From the NCBI GenBank assembly GCA_041161065.1, contig JBEAVE010000002.1, positions 6,954-70,953 of the forward strand: a DNA stretch of 64,000 nt, read 5' to 3'. Of this stretch, positions 35,603-44,861 are shown piece by piece. How positions within the stretch are numbered: position 1 is the first letter of the stretch; every line of letters begins with the position of its first letter. The translations under genes were made by a program, and so were the position numbers. Under the pieces are notes generated by a model that had not been told where the DNA came from, made no database searches, and saw nothing but the letters and a program-made list of their open reading frames with translations. This stretch comes from DYRG01 sp041161065. GTDB taxonomy: Bacteria; Pseudomonadota; Gammaproteobacteria; Beggiatoales; Beggiatoaceae.

Positions 35603-36088
35603 GTGCATTATTTTTTAAGCATTGGCTCTAATCTAAATCCCGAAAAAAATCTAGTACAAATTATTACACATTTGCTTAATAAAACACCACAAATATTGAT
35701 TAGTCGAGTGATTTCTACATCGGCGATTGGATTTGTTTCTAAGCATGATTTTTTGAATGCTTGTTTGTATATAGAAACTGATTTGAAACCTGCCGTGTTA
35801 AAAGCATATTTTAACCACTTAGAATGTGAATTAGGACGTGATAGAAACGATCCGAATCGCGCAAAGAAAGATCACCCCGCCGATATTGATATTATTTGGT
35901 CACTTGAAATATTGAAGGATTTTCCTACATTGCCACCAGAGCCTTATATTCAGCCGTTATTATTGGAATTGTTGGCGTTTTTGGGCTATCCTATTGAAGT
36001 CCCGCTGTTGATCACGGGCGTTTCTTTAACAGTCAATCAACAAAAATTTGGTTTCAAACCAACATGGATAGCAAAGGAACTTTTATGA
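35603..36088 (+). CDS. folK: 2-amino-4-hydroxy-6-hydroxymethyldihydropteridine pyrophosphokinase FolK
   Basis: A 161-residue HPPK enzyme of folate synthesis. The N-terminal FLSIGSNLNPEKNL and the later LGRDRNDPNRAKKDHPADIDI contain the family's ATP/Mg-binding residues (the paired Asp of DIDI). The usual fourth strand motif is slightly shortened. It overlaps the FolM-like gene by four bases and appears to form a pterin operon with it and ispD. Confidence 0.9.
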   Translation: MHYFLSIGSNLNPEKNLVQIITHLLNKTPQILISRVISTSAIGFVSKHDFLNACLYIETDLKPAVLKAYFNHLECELGRDRNDPNRAKKDHPADIDIIWSLEILKDFPTLPPEPYIQPLLLELLAFLGYPIEVPLLITGVSLTVNQQKFGFKPTWIAKELL

Positions 36089-36825
36089 AAGCAGCATTAG
36101 TAACGGGGGGAGCAATTCGGGTAGGAAAAGGCATTGCTTTGGCTCTTGCAAAACAGGGTTACGATATTGCATTACATTACCATTCTTCCGTTCACGCTGC
36201 GAGAGAAACTCAGCAACAAATTCAACAAATAGGCGTGCAATGCACATTATTTCAAACTGATTTGAGCAATCCCGAACAACTTGAAACCTTAATACCAACA
36301 GTTGTTCAGCATTTTCCACATTTGAACGTGTTAATTAACAGCGCATCAACTTATCAACAAGCAACTATTCAAGAAACTACCCTCGATATTTTTAATGAAC
36401 AATGGGCAACTAATTTGCGCGCGCCGTTCTTTCTCATTCAACAATTTGCGCAACATTGCAAACAAGGAAATATCATTAACATTATTGATAACAAAATTGG
36501 TTTCAACCAGTTTCAATATGCCGCGTATTTATTGGCAAAGAAAGCCTTAGCAGAACTCACTAAAATGGCGGCAATGGAATTCGCACCTAATATTAGAATT
36601 AATGGGATTGCACCGGGAATTATTTTACCACCGCCCTCTCGAACAGAAGATTATAACAACTGGCGCAAACAAGGCATTCCATTGCAACGTTTTGCAGAAA
36701 TCACAGAAATTACTCAAGCGATTTCTAGTTTGATAGAAAATAATTATATAACAGGTCACGTTTTAGTAGTGGACGGTGGCGAATTATTAACAAACACGGG
36801 GCGTAATACGCTTAATTTTAATTGA
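36085..36825 (+). CDS. FolM-like pteridine reductase (short-chain dehydrogenase)
   Basis: A 246-residue SDR enzyme. The NADPH-binding motif TGGAIRVGKGIA (about residues 7-18) has the TGxxxRxG form typical of pteridine reductases such as FolM and PTR1. The catalytic YxxxK is YLLAK (about 150-154). The ATG at 36085 overlaps the folK stop by four bases; a longer frame from 36064 is less likely. Next to folK, it probably reduces dihydromonapterin or dihydrofolate-like pterins. Confidence 0.85.
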   Translation: MKAALVTGGAIRVGKGIALALAKQGYDIALHYHSSVHAARETQQQIQQIGVQCTLFQTDLSNPEQLETLIPTVVQHFPHLNVLINSASTYQQATIQETTLDIFNEQWATNLRAPFFLIQQFAQHCKQGNIINIIDNKIGFNQFQYAAYLLAKKALAELTKMAAMEFAPNIRINGIAPGIILPPPSRTEDYNNWRKQGIPLQRFAEITEITQAISSLIENNYITGHVLVVDGGELLTNTGRNTLNFN

Positions 36826-36826
36826 T

Positions 36827-37510
36827 ATGAATTATTGGGTTATTATTCCAGCCGCCGGAGCGGGTAAAAGATTGGGTGCAGTTGTTCCGAAACAATATCT
36901 CACCCTCAACAATAAAACGGTTTTAGAACATACGATTAGCCGCTTTCAAGCTATTTCAGCAATTAAGGGCATTGTGGTTTGTATTGATCCTGATGATGTA
37001 CATTTTAAGTCTTTGGATATTTCAAAACAAGTGATGAGCACAGCGGGAGGAAAAGAGCGTTGCAATTCGGTATTAAATGGATTACATTTTTTAGCTCAAT
37101 GGGCTGAGGAAGAAGATTGGATTTTAGTGCATGATGCGGCGCGTCCCTGTGTGAGAACAACCGATATTGAAAAACTCATGATGACATTAAAAGAAAATCC
37201 GATTGGTGGTTTATTGGCTGTGCCTGTTCGAGATACCTTGAAACTTGCTAATTCAGCACAAACCATTATTTCAACGCAAAATAGAGAAAACCTCTGGCAC
37301 GCTTTAACACCTCAAATGTTTCGTTTTAAGTTATTGAAAGAGGCATTGGAACGCGCCATTTGTCAGAAACAAATAGTCACAGATGAATCGCAAGCAATTG
37401 AACAATTAGGTTTGAAGCCATCGTTAATAGAAGGTCATGCTGATAATATTAAAATTACCTATTTGAATGACATTACATTAGCGACCGTGTTTCTTCAAAA
37501 TTTGAATTAG
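36827..37510 (+). CDS. ispD: 2-C-methyl-D-erythritol 4-phosphate cytidylyltransferase IspD
   Basis: A 227-residue MEP-pathway enzyme that makes CDP-methylerythritol for isoprenoid synthesis. The N-terminal PAAGAGKRLG (about residues 8-17) binds CTP, followed by PKQYL; VHDAARPCV and the DESQAIEQLG region are standard. It begins one base after the FolM-like stop. The usual partner ispF is not adjacent. Confidence 0.94.
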   Translation: MNYWVIIPAAGAGKRLGAVVPKQYLTLNNKTVLEHTISRFQAISAIKGIVVCIDPDDVHFKSLDISKQVMSTAGGKERCNSVLNGLHFLAQWAEEEDWILVHDAARPCVRTTDIEKLMMTLKENPIGGLLAVPVRDTLKLANSAQTIISTQNRENLWHALTPQMFRFKLLKEALERAICQKQIVTDESQAIEQLGLKPSLIEGHADNIKITYLNDITLATVFLQNLN

Positions 37511-37519
37511 GAGGGGTGT

Positions 37520-38374
37520 ATGCAACTCGTTCCAAGTTCGCCCGCCGCGTTAGAATTGCAACAATGGTTAGGGCAGGGTTTCAAAAATACTAGTTTAGCT
37601 GAAACAGCTTTGTTATTAGCAAAGGTAGAATATCCCGATTTGAATATTGCAACTTATATGCAGCGTTTTGAGGATATGACAGAGCAAGTTCGTGAGAAAA
37701 TTGTTCACCAATCGCCGCCAAATATGATCGTTGCATTAAATCAAGTCTTATTTGAAAAAGAGGGTTTCTGCGGCAATATCAATGATTATTATGATCCAAA
37801 GAATTCTTTTTTGAATGAAGTGTTAGATCGCAAAACGGGCATTCCGATTACATTGGCGATTATTTATTTAGAAATAGGACAGCGATTAGGTTTGCCCTTA
37901 AAGGGGATTTCATTTCCGGGGCATTTTTTAGTGAAACTTGAAATGTCAGCACATAGCATGTTGGTGCTTGATCCTTTTCTAAAAGGCATTCCATTAAGTG
38001 AGAGCATTTTAAATCAACGCTTAGAGGAAATTCAAGGAAAAGGACGCGCGGGACGTTTATTTCTACGGCAGGCTTTACAAACCGCTCATCAGCAAGATAT
38101 TTTGATTAGAATGTTGAGAAACTTAAAAGATATTTATTTACGTTCTGAACAATGGTTAAAACTGCTGCCTATTATGGAGCAACTGCTTATTATTAATCCT
38201 GAGTTGTCGGGAGAATGGCGCGATCGAGGAATGTTATATCAACGATTAGAATGTGCCCGCGCGGCAGTGGCTGATTATGAACGTTATTTGAGCTTAGAAC
38301 CCTATGCAAATGATAGCGATTTTATTGAAGAACAAATCCACCAACTAACCCATAAAATTAAGCATTTTCACTAA
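37520..38374 (+). CDS. SirB1-family protein (transglutaminase-like with TPR)
   Basis: A 284-residue SirB1/YchA-family protein. The N-terminal part has a transglutaminase-like core with GFCGNINDYYDPKNSFLNEVL and ITLAIIYLEIGQRLGLPLKG, and FPGHFLVK supplies the histidine. The C-terminal 80 residues form TPR-like helices. The biochemical role is unknown. An AGGAGGG site precedes it. Its stop overlaps the convergent CheW-like gene by four bases. Confidence 0.88.
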   Translation: MQLVPSSPAALELQQWLGQGFKNTSLAETALLLAKVEYPDLNIATYMQRFEDMTEQVREKIVHQSPPNMIVALNQVLFEKEGFCGNINDYYDPKNSFLNEVLDRKTGIPITLAIIYLEIGQRLGLPLKGISFPGHFLVKLEMSAHSMLVLDPFLKGIPLSESILNQRLEEIQGKGRAGRLFLRQALQTAHQQDILIRMLRNLKDIYLRSEQWLKLLPIMEQLLIINPELSGEWRDRGMLYQRLECARAAVADYERYLSLEPYANDSDFIEEQIHQLTHKIKHFH

Positions 38375-38829
38375 CTGTTGTTCTCAATTAAACATTTCTC
38401 AATGTAATCAATATCGGGAAGCCACGCGGTTTTATTGACAACGACTACACTCGCTAATAAACCGTGATGTTGTTCAGCAATAGGTAGCGGTGATTTCAAC
38501 GTGCTTTCATTCACATTGACACTGAGCGGAATTGCAGGGATTGAAAGCCCATAGAAAGGAAGTTTCTTGGCATTTCTAACGCCATAACAAATAACAATGC
38601 GCGGATTATCCGTAAGATTGGGTAATTCTAAGTGAGCAAGTTGCTCAAAAGAAATCAGAGGAATTGTTTGTTCTCGCCATTTCAACCAACCTTTTAACCA
38701 TTCCCCGTCGCGTTTAGGTTGATCGGGCGCGCGAAACGGAATGACCTCTGCCACCATTGCGCCGGGTAATAACAACCACCCAGAACTCAATGGAATCAAT
38801 AAGCTACGAACACTTTGCGATGTATTCAT
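38371..38829 (-). CDS. CheW-like chemotaxis scaffold protein
   Basis: A 152-residue single-domain CheW-like protein (VAEVIPFR near residue 26 and a WREQTIPLISF segment near residue 52). In pilus-linked systems such domains couple receptors to a CheA kinase. No receptor or CheA is nearby; the pilus/secretion ATPase gene lies just upstream on the same strand. It could be a PilI-type adaptor, but the neighbours do not settle this. Confidence 0.75.
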   Translation of the reverse strand: MNTSQSVRSLLIPLSSGWLLLPGAMVAEVIPFRAPDQPKRDGEWLKGWLKWREQTIPLISFEQLAHLELPNLTDNPRIVICYGVRNAKKLPFYGLSIPAIPLSVNVNESTLKSPLPIAEQHHGLLASVVVVNKTAWLPDIDYIEKCLIENNS

Positions 38830-38940
38830 TTTTCTCCAACCTAATTAAAACAGATCAACTTCGCATTATACAAAAAATTTCCCACCGCATTTTTAATTTT
38901 CATCTTTCCCGATGGCGGCGATGCTCTTTTTTCTAAGCAA

Positions 38941-40413
38941 CTATTCTTGGGTAACGCGGAGAAGTTCCTCTAAAGACGTGTCGCCATTTAAAACCCGTTG
39001 CAATCCATCTTGTTGAATACTTTGAGAAATTTGGCGCGCATAATTTTCTAAATCGTGCTGACCTGCGCCGTCGTGAATGAGTTTGCGTAATGTGGAATCC
39101 ATTGGCACTAATTCGTAAATTCCCGTTCGACCTTTATATCCGCTATTTCTACAAGAATTACAACCATTTGATTTATATAGTGTTATTTCTTGTTCTTTTA
39201 AGTCAGAAAAGCGTTGTTTTTCGAGAGAATCCGCTAAATAAGGCGTTTTGCAGTGAGGACATAAAAGCCGCACTAAGCGTTGGGACATCACCGCAATCAA
39301 ACTCGACGCGAGCAAAAACGGCTCAATACCCATATCGCGCAGCCGCGTCATCGCGCCAACCGCCGTATTCGTGTGCAGCGTGGAAAACACCAAATGCCCC
39401 GTCAAACTCGCTTGTACCGCAATCTGCGCGGTTTCGTGGTCACGAATTTCCCCGACCATCACCACATCAGGGTCTTGACGCAAAATCGCCCGCAATCCTC
39501 TCGCAAACGTCATTTCAACCTTTTGATTTACCTGCGTTTGTCCAATACCATCTAAATAATATTCAATCGGGTCTTCAACGGTAAGAATATTTCTCTTTCG
39601 ATCATTAAGTTGATTTAACATCGAATACAAGGAAGTTGTTTTCCCAGAACCCGTTGGACCTGTCACCAAAAAAATCCCATGCGGTTTATAAATTTCTTTT
39701 AAGAGTTTCTCACGAATAGTTGTCGCCATTTGTAATGAATCTAATGACAATCGAGCGGCTTGTTTATCTAATAATCTTAAAACCACCCGTTCTCCATGTG
39801 CACTAGGAATCGTAGAAACCCGTACATCAACCGCCCGTCCCGCAATTTTTAAAGAAATTCTTCCATCTTGAGGTAAGCGTTTCTCTGCAATATCGAGTTT
39901 AGACATCACTTTAATTCTTGATGCTAACAATGGTGCAAGTCCACGTTTTGGCTGTAAAACTTCTCTTAAAACACCATCAACTCGAAATCGCACTACTAAT
40001 CTATTTTCATACGGTTCAAGGTGAATATCAGAAGCATTTTCTTTTACCGCTTCAGAAAGCAATGCGTTAATTAATTTAATAATCGGTGCATCATCGACAC
40101 TTTCTAATAAATCAGTCGGTTCATTTGACAGTTGTTCCGCCACTTGAAACAAATCTACCTCACCACCCAAATCCTCCGCCATCGGCATATTTTGGGTTTG
40201 TGTTTCATACTGTTCTGTTAAACGCGCATTAAAGAGTTCTTCTGATAAAGAAACCAATTGAACAGGCATTTCCAGAAATCGACGTACCTCTAAAATACTT
40301 TGATAACTTATTTGAGGACGATAATACAAAGTTGCAACGGTTTCATGGATTTCTCCAATTAAAATCCCATGTCGTTTTGCAAAACTAAAAGGTAAGTTCT
40401 TATGCTGATTCAT
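38941..40413 (-). CDS. gspE: Type II secretion ATPase GspE (GspE/PilB family)
   Basis: A 490-residue secretion ATPase. Walker A is GPTGSGKTT (about residues 252-260), followed by the Asp box TVEDPIEYYL and a Walker B-like VMVGEIRDHETA. The C-terminal zinc-binding CxxC pairs are CPHC and CNSC (about residues 390-425). The length and short N-terminal domain favour GspE over PilB (about 570 residues). No other secretion genes are adjacent. The start overlaps the sensor kinase gene by 14 bases. Confidence 0.85.
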   Translation of the reverse strand: MNQHKNLPFSFAKRHGILIGEIHETVATLYYRPQISYQSILEVRRFLEMPVQLVSLSEELFNARLTEQYETQTQNMPMAEDLGGEVDLFQVAEQLSNEPTDLLESVDDAPIIKLINALLSEAVKENASDIHLEPYENRLVVRFRVDGVLREVLQPKRGLAPLLASRIKVMSKLDIAEKRLPQDGRISLKIAGRAVDVRVSTIPSAHGERVVLRLLDKQAARLSLDSLQMATTIREKLLKEIYKPHGIFLVTGPTGSGKTTSLYSMLNQLNDRKRNILTVEDPIEYYLDGIGQTQVNQKVEMTFARGLRAILRQDPDVVMVGEIRDHETAQIAVQASLTGHLVFSTLHTNTAVGAMTRLRDMGIEPFLLASSLIAVMSQRLVRLLCPHCKTPYLADSLEKQRFSDLKEQEITLYKSNGCNSCRNSGYKGRTGIYELVPMDSTLRKLIHDGAGQHDLENYARQISQSIQQDGLQRVLNGDTSLEELLRVTQE

Positions 40414-42379
40414 TATTTAAAGTAGAGGGTTGTGTAGGAAAAGATACCGTAAAAGTTGAACCTTTATTTAAAGCACTTTCACATTTTATTTTTCCTCCAA
40501 TAGATTCGAGCAATTTCTTCACAATAAATAAACCCAATCCGGTTGAATGTTCTCCGCCTGTGGGTTTCGGTGTTAAACGGGTAAATTTACCAAAAAGTTT
40601 GCTCTGATCCTCTTCGCTTAATCCTTGACCTTCGTCTTTTATCTCACAATAAACCATTGTATTATCTTGATAAATATGCAAATAAACGGTTTTTTCAAAG
40701 GGTGAATATTTAATCGCATTTGATAACAAATTATCCAAAATTTGTTCGGCAATATTTTTATCAACCCACGCCAAATATTTCTCAATAGGTGTTTCAAAGT
40801 GTAGCGTGATTTTTTTATCGGCGGCGAGCTTTTTATAACGGTAGCAAAGTGTTTCTAAAATAACCACAATATCGATATATTCTAGTGTGCAATTAAACCT
40901 TCCTGATTCTATCGCATTGACATCTAATAAATTGGTAATAAGTTGAAACATTTTCTCTGCACTTTGCTCAATGTCATTACTATATTCAACGATTTCATCT
41001 TTTGAGAAAAGTTCAATATTTTCTTTAATCGCTTGCGATAAACCTAAAACCCCCGACAGTGGATTTTTCAAATCATGCGCGACAATCCCTAAAAACTCAT
41101 TTTTCTCTAAATTCAATTTAGTTAAAATGAGATTTTTTTCATTCAATTCTGTCGTTCTTTCTCGGACTTTTTCTTCTAAATGGGCGAAATATTGCTCTAA
41201 TTGTTTAGTCATGTGATAAAAAGAATGGGACAAGACTTCTATTTCGTCCATATTTTTTTCTAAAACAGGTTTAAATGTTTTGTTAGAAATGTTGGTATTT
41301 TGCAGGCGATTGGTTTCAATTAAGCGGTCACATTCATCTAAAATAGGTTGCAAACGCTTATTTAACCAACGCACAAAACTAATTACAACAAACATCAAAA
41401 TTCCTCCCGCAATAAATACGCCTATTAACATAATTTTAACGGCTGATAAAATAATCATAGATTCGGGTACAGAAACCAGCATTAACCATTTCGTATTAGC
41501 GACTCGTTGATAAGCCCAGAAATTACCGTTGTAATGGGTAAATCCTTTATTTCCGATTTGTACAATGTTCCAAATGGCAGTGATGTCGGGGATTTGTTGA
41601 TAATTTGCAATATGTATCGCTTTCTCTGAATCAGGAGGATAACTTAAAATATCCCCTTTATCAGTTAAAAGCACATGATAACCTTGTTCCCAATGTAAAG
41701 GAGTTTTGATTTGTCGAGTTAATTCTGTTACATCAATATCTGCGCCTGCAATGCCTAATAACTCATTGTTTTCAGTTAAAATAGGAGATAAAAAACTCAC
41801 CATTGTAATCGCATACCATTTGTAGGAATCCGTCCAAACATCTTTACGCTGACTTACGGGTAAAGTGTAATAATCTTGCGTAAAATAATTATCGGTTACA
41901 AATAAATCAGCATAACGAATGGATTGATAAGGTGGAGGTAAGGATTCTCCAACGGCGGCGGGGTCGTTGGGATCGGTATAAAAGTAATGCCAGAATCCTT
42001 CTTTATTATCTGCAATTTTGTAAGGCAGTTGTCCAAAACCTGTTCCAACCACTAAATTAGGTCTGTTCAAATAAAAATTAAAAGACAATTTTTTGTAATC
42101 TTCTAATGTATGAGAGGTGCTGGATTGGCGCATAACAGAAACCGATGAGGCTAATGAATGCATGGTTTCTTCGACTCGAGCAAGTTGCACTTCAATATAT
42201 TTAACTTGTACCTCTAAATTTGTAATAACTGCTTGTTCGGCGCGTTCTTGCAAGTTCTTATAGAACAAATAAGACATTCCCACTAAGCAAATTAACGCTG
42301 TGCCTAAAATATAGAGCAACAAACGTGCACCAATAGAATGATGAATGGCTAACTTAAAATTGTGAAATTCGGATTTCAT
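40400..42379 (-). CDS. Sensor histidine kinase with periplasmic Cache domain
   Basis: About 659 residues from the ATG at 42379 (an ATG ten codons earlier is possible). A membrane helix lies near residues 21-41, a dCache-like ligand domain at about 45-300, a second helix near 310-335, then HAMP and a coiled coil. The H-box is IVAHDLKNPLSG (about residue 437), with N-box ILDNLLSNAIKYSP and G-boxes DEGQGLSEE and GLGLFIVK. It should autophosphorylate in response to a periplasmic ligand. No response regulator lies alongside. It overlaps gspE, suggesting shared transcription. Confidence 0.92.
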   Translation of the reverse strand: MKSEFHNFKLAIHHSIGARLLLYILGTALICLVGMSYLFYKNLQERAEQAVITNLEVQVKYIEVQLARVEETMHSLASSVSVMRQSSTSHTLEDYKKLSFNFYLNRPNLVVGTGFGQLPYKIADNKEGFWHYFYTDPNDPAAVGESLPPPYQSIRYADLFVTDNYFTQDYYTLPVSQRKDVWTDSYKWYAITMVSFLSPILTENNELLGIAGADIDVTELTRQIKTPLHWEQGYHVLLTDKGDILSYPPDSEKAIHIANYQQIPDITAIWNIVQIGNKGFTHYNGNFWAYQRVANTKWLMLVSVPESMIILSAVKIMLIGVFIAGGILMFVVISFVRWLNKRLQPILDECDRLIETNRLQNTNISNKTFKPVLEKNMDEIEVLSHSFYHMTKQLEQYFAHLEEKVRERTTELNEKNLILTKLNLEKNEFLGIVAHDLKNPLSGVLGLSQAIKENIELFSKDEIVEYSNDIEQSAEKMFQLITNLLDVNAIESGRFNCTLEYIDIVVILETLCYRYKKLAADKKITLHFETPIEKYLAWVDKNIAEQILDNLLSNAIKYSPFEKTVYLHIYQDNTMVYCEIKDEGQGLSEEDQSKLFGKFTRLTPKPTGGEHSTGLGLFIVKKLLESIGGKIKCESALNKGSTFTVSFPTQPSTLNNESA

Positions 42380-42447
42380 GAGAAAAGTCCTTTTTTTAAT
42401 AATGTGCATTATGTTACGATTGTCTTTTAATTATAACGAATTTGGCG

Positions 42448-43521
42448 ATGAAAAATTTGGAAGATGTGAAGTATATGACGCGGGCATTGCAACTTGCAGA
42501 ACGAGGGTTGTGGACGACCGATCCAAATCCGCGCGTGGGGTGTGTGATTGTGAAGGACGGCGACGTGGTCGGCGAGGGTTGGCATCAACGCGCCGGCGAA
42601 CCGCACGCCGAAATTTATGCCCTCCAAGCCGCAGGCGACCGCGCCAAAAATGCCACCGCTTATGTGACGCTCGAGCCTTGTTGTCATTTCGGTCTCACGC
42701 CACCCTGTTCGCAAGCCCTTATTTCAGCAGGAATTTCTCGAGTCGTGGCGGCGATGGTCGATCCCAATCCTCACGTGGCGGGGCAGGGATTGGCGCAATT
42801 GCAAGCCGCTGGAATTGAAGTGAAAAGTGGGGTTTTACAACCGCAAGCCGAAGCACTCAATCGCGGGTTTATCAAGCGAATGCGGGAAAAATTACCGTTT
42901 GTGCGGTTGAAGTTGGCGATGAGTTTGGACGGGCGCACCGCGATGAAAAACGGGGAAAGTCAATGGATTACCTCGCAAGAGTCTCGTCACGACGTTCAAC
43001 AATACCGCGCTCGAAGTTCCGCCATTTTGACGGGAATTAATACTGTTTTGGCGGACGATCCTGCTTTGACGGTGCGTTTGCCAAATGTTTCTCGGCAACC
43101 GTTGCGGGTGGTTTTAGATACCCATTTGCGCATTTCTCCCGCTGCTCAAATCTTTAAACAACACGGGAGAAACTTGATTTTTACAGCGAAAGAAACTGAC
43201 CTTAATTTACCTAATACAGAAATTGTGCAAGTTTCTTTGAAAAATGGGCGTTTGAATCTATTGGAAATTTGTCACATTTTAGCGAAGAAAGCAATCAATG
43301 AACTTCACGTCGAATGTGGTGCAACATTGGCGGGTGCATTCATCGAAGCCAAATTGGTCGATGAACTGGTTTTGTACGTTGCACCCACTTTCTTAGGCGA
43401 TCAAGCGCGCGGTTTATTACAACTTCCTCACTTAGAACATTTGCAAGATCGCATTAATCTTAAAATCCAAGAAATCCGTGCCATTGGAAATGATTGGCGT
43501 ATAACGTTAGAAATACTTTAA
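42448..43521 (+). CDS. ribD: Bifunctional riboflavin deaminase/reductase RibD
   Basis: A 357-residue riboflavin-pathway enzyme. The N-terminal deaminase domain has the zinc site HAEIYAL and EPCCHFGLTPPC (about residues 52-58 and 77-88). The C-terminal half is the pyrimidine reductase domain (RLKLAMSLDGRTAM). A TTG two codons upstream is in frame, but the ATG at 42448 is the usual start. It ends one base before the convergent ccmC stop. Confidence 0.94.
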   Translation: MKNLEDVKYMTRALQLAERGLWTTDPNPRVGCVIVKDGDVVGEGWHQRAGEPHAEIYALQAAGDRAKNATAYVTLEPCCHFGLTPPCSQALISAGISRVVAAMVDPNPHVAGQGLAQLQAAGIEVKSGVLQPQAEALNRGFIKRMREKLPFVRLKLAMSLDGRTAMKNGESQWITSQESRHDVQQYRARSSAILTGINTVLADDPALTVRLPNVSRQPLRVVLDTHLRISPAAQIFKQHGRNLIFTAKETDLNLPNTEIVQVSLKNGRLNLLEICHILAKKAINELHVECGATLAGAFIEAKLVDELVLYVAPTFLGDQARGLLQLPHLEHLQDRINLKIQEIRAIGNDWRITLEIL

Positions 43522-43522
43522 T

Positions 43523-44272
43523 TTAAGATTTTGCAACCAGTTCCTGTACCCAAGAACTGTTTCGTTCACGCTCTAAAACTTCGCCTCTTGCTCTCATTAA
43601 TAACACAAATCCATAATACAGTTTGAACGCCACCGCCATTAACAACAATGGAATAAGCATACTAATGTGAATTGACGGCGCGCCGATCTTAGTTACTGTT
43701 GCACCTTGATGTAAAGTATTCCACCACGTTACTGAATAATGAATGATAGGAATATTGACCACGCCAACTAATGCTAAAACGGCACTTGCTCTCGCCGCAT
43801 TTCTTCTATCAGTAATTGCCGCGTTCAATGCCATTACACCAAAGTACAGAAATAGCAAAATCAATTCAGAAGTTAAACGCGCGTCCCACACCCACCATGC
43901 TCCCCACATCGGTTTGCCCCACAAAGCCCCCGTGACTAATGCAATAAAGGTAAAAGATGCTCCAATGGGCGCGGAGGCATTTGCAATGATGTCGGCTAAT
44001 TTTATGTGCCAAATCAAGCCGATACCCCCCGCCGCTGCCATTACCATATAAATAAACATTGAAAGCCAAGCGGCTGGAACATGCACATAAATAATTCGGT
44101 AACTTTCTCCCTGTTGATAATCGGTTGGTGCTTCAATTAAACCTAAGTACAAACCCGCGATTGTAATCAATAAACAACTCCACCCAAACCAAGGAATAGC
44201 TTTCCCCGACCAACCATAAAAATGCTTAGGCGATGAAACACGATGTAAAAAATCCCAAATAGCTTGCCACAT
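43523..44272 (-). CDS. ccmC: Haem exporter protein CcmC
   Basis: A 249-residue protein with six membrane helices. The tryptophan-rich motif WGAWWVWDARLTS (about residues 128-140) and two conserved histidines are diagnostic of CcmC, which loads haem onto CcmE in cytochrome c maturation. Its usual partners ccmA, ccmB and ccmE are absent, so the ccm genes must be scattered. The haem machinery is consistent with the decaheme cytochrome elsewhere in the window. Confidence 0.93.
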   Translation of the reverse strand: MWQAIWDFLHRVSSPKHFYGWSGKAIPWFGWSCLLITIAGLYLGLIEAPTDYQQGESYRIIYVHVPAAWLSMFIYMVMAAAGGIGLIWHIKLADIIANASAPIGASFTFIALVTGALWGKPMWGAWWVWDARLTSELILLFLYFGVMALNAAITDRRNAARASAVLALVGVVNIPIIHYSVTWWNTLHQGATVTKIGAPSIHISMLIPLLLMAVAFKLYYGFVLLMRARGEVLERERNSSWVQELVAKS

Positions 44273-44292
44273 GATAATGTTTCTCTAAAAAG

Positions 44293-44829
44293 TTAATGAG
44301 TCGACCAATAGTTTTGCAACCATCTTAAAGGAGTTTTCTTTCCACCCATTTTCTCAACATCTTCCCAAGTTTTATAAGGGCGAGATTTAATAATTTTCTC
44401 GGCAGTTTTTTCTTTGATTCCTTTGATTCTAGTTAAATCATCCTGTTCCCCTTTGTCTAAAATTACAACAAAAAAATCTTTTTTTGTTTGTTCATCTAAT
44501 GCAAACATATGATTAAACCTTAACAAATCAGGCAATGAATGCAACATTTTGAGTGCATCTGCTTTAGGTTTTGCAACCAACATTACCCAGATTTCTTTTA
44601 AGCCCGCGATTTTTGCGGCTTCAATGATCGGCAATCCCGCTAATAAAGGATATTGCTCTACTTTATCCGAAAGACAAATAATGGGTAATACAAGATTCAT
44701 TTCTTTTAAACCCGCCGCGAGTTTCTCTAATGTTTTCTTAGAAACACCTGATTCTAAATCACCCGTAATGATGTGATCTAATGGAATGAAATAGGGTTTA
44801 GTGTCGAGGTAATCTGCAAATGTAGCCAT
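44293..44829 (-). CDS. ParB-like protein with helix-hairpin-helix end
   Basis: A 178-residue protein. The first 90 residues have a ParB-like N-terminal flavour (IPLDHI, LAAGLKEMNLVLPIICL, LLAGLPIIEAAKIAG). The last 60 contain a helix-hairpin-helix segment (TRIKGIKEKTAEKIIKS) that binds DNA non-specifically. It sits directly downstream of a ParA gene on the same strand, which supports a partner role. Canonical ParB helix-turn-helix residues are not present. Confidence 0.6.
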   Translation of the reverse strand: MATFADYLDTKPYFIPLDHIITGDLESGVSKKTLEKLAAGLKEMNLVLPIICLSDKVEQYPLLAGLPIIEAAKIAGLKEIWVMLVAKPKADALKMLHSLPDLLRFNHMFALDEQTKKDFFVVILDKGEQDDLTRIKGIKEKTAEKIIKSRPYKTWEDVEKMGGKKTPLRWLQNYWSTH

Positions 44830-44861
44830 AAAAAATTCCTTAAAAAAAGTGAATAAAAAAG

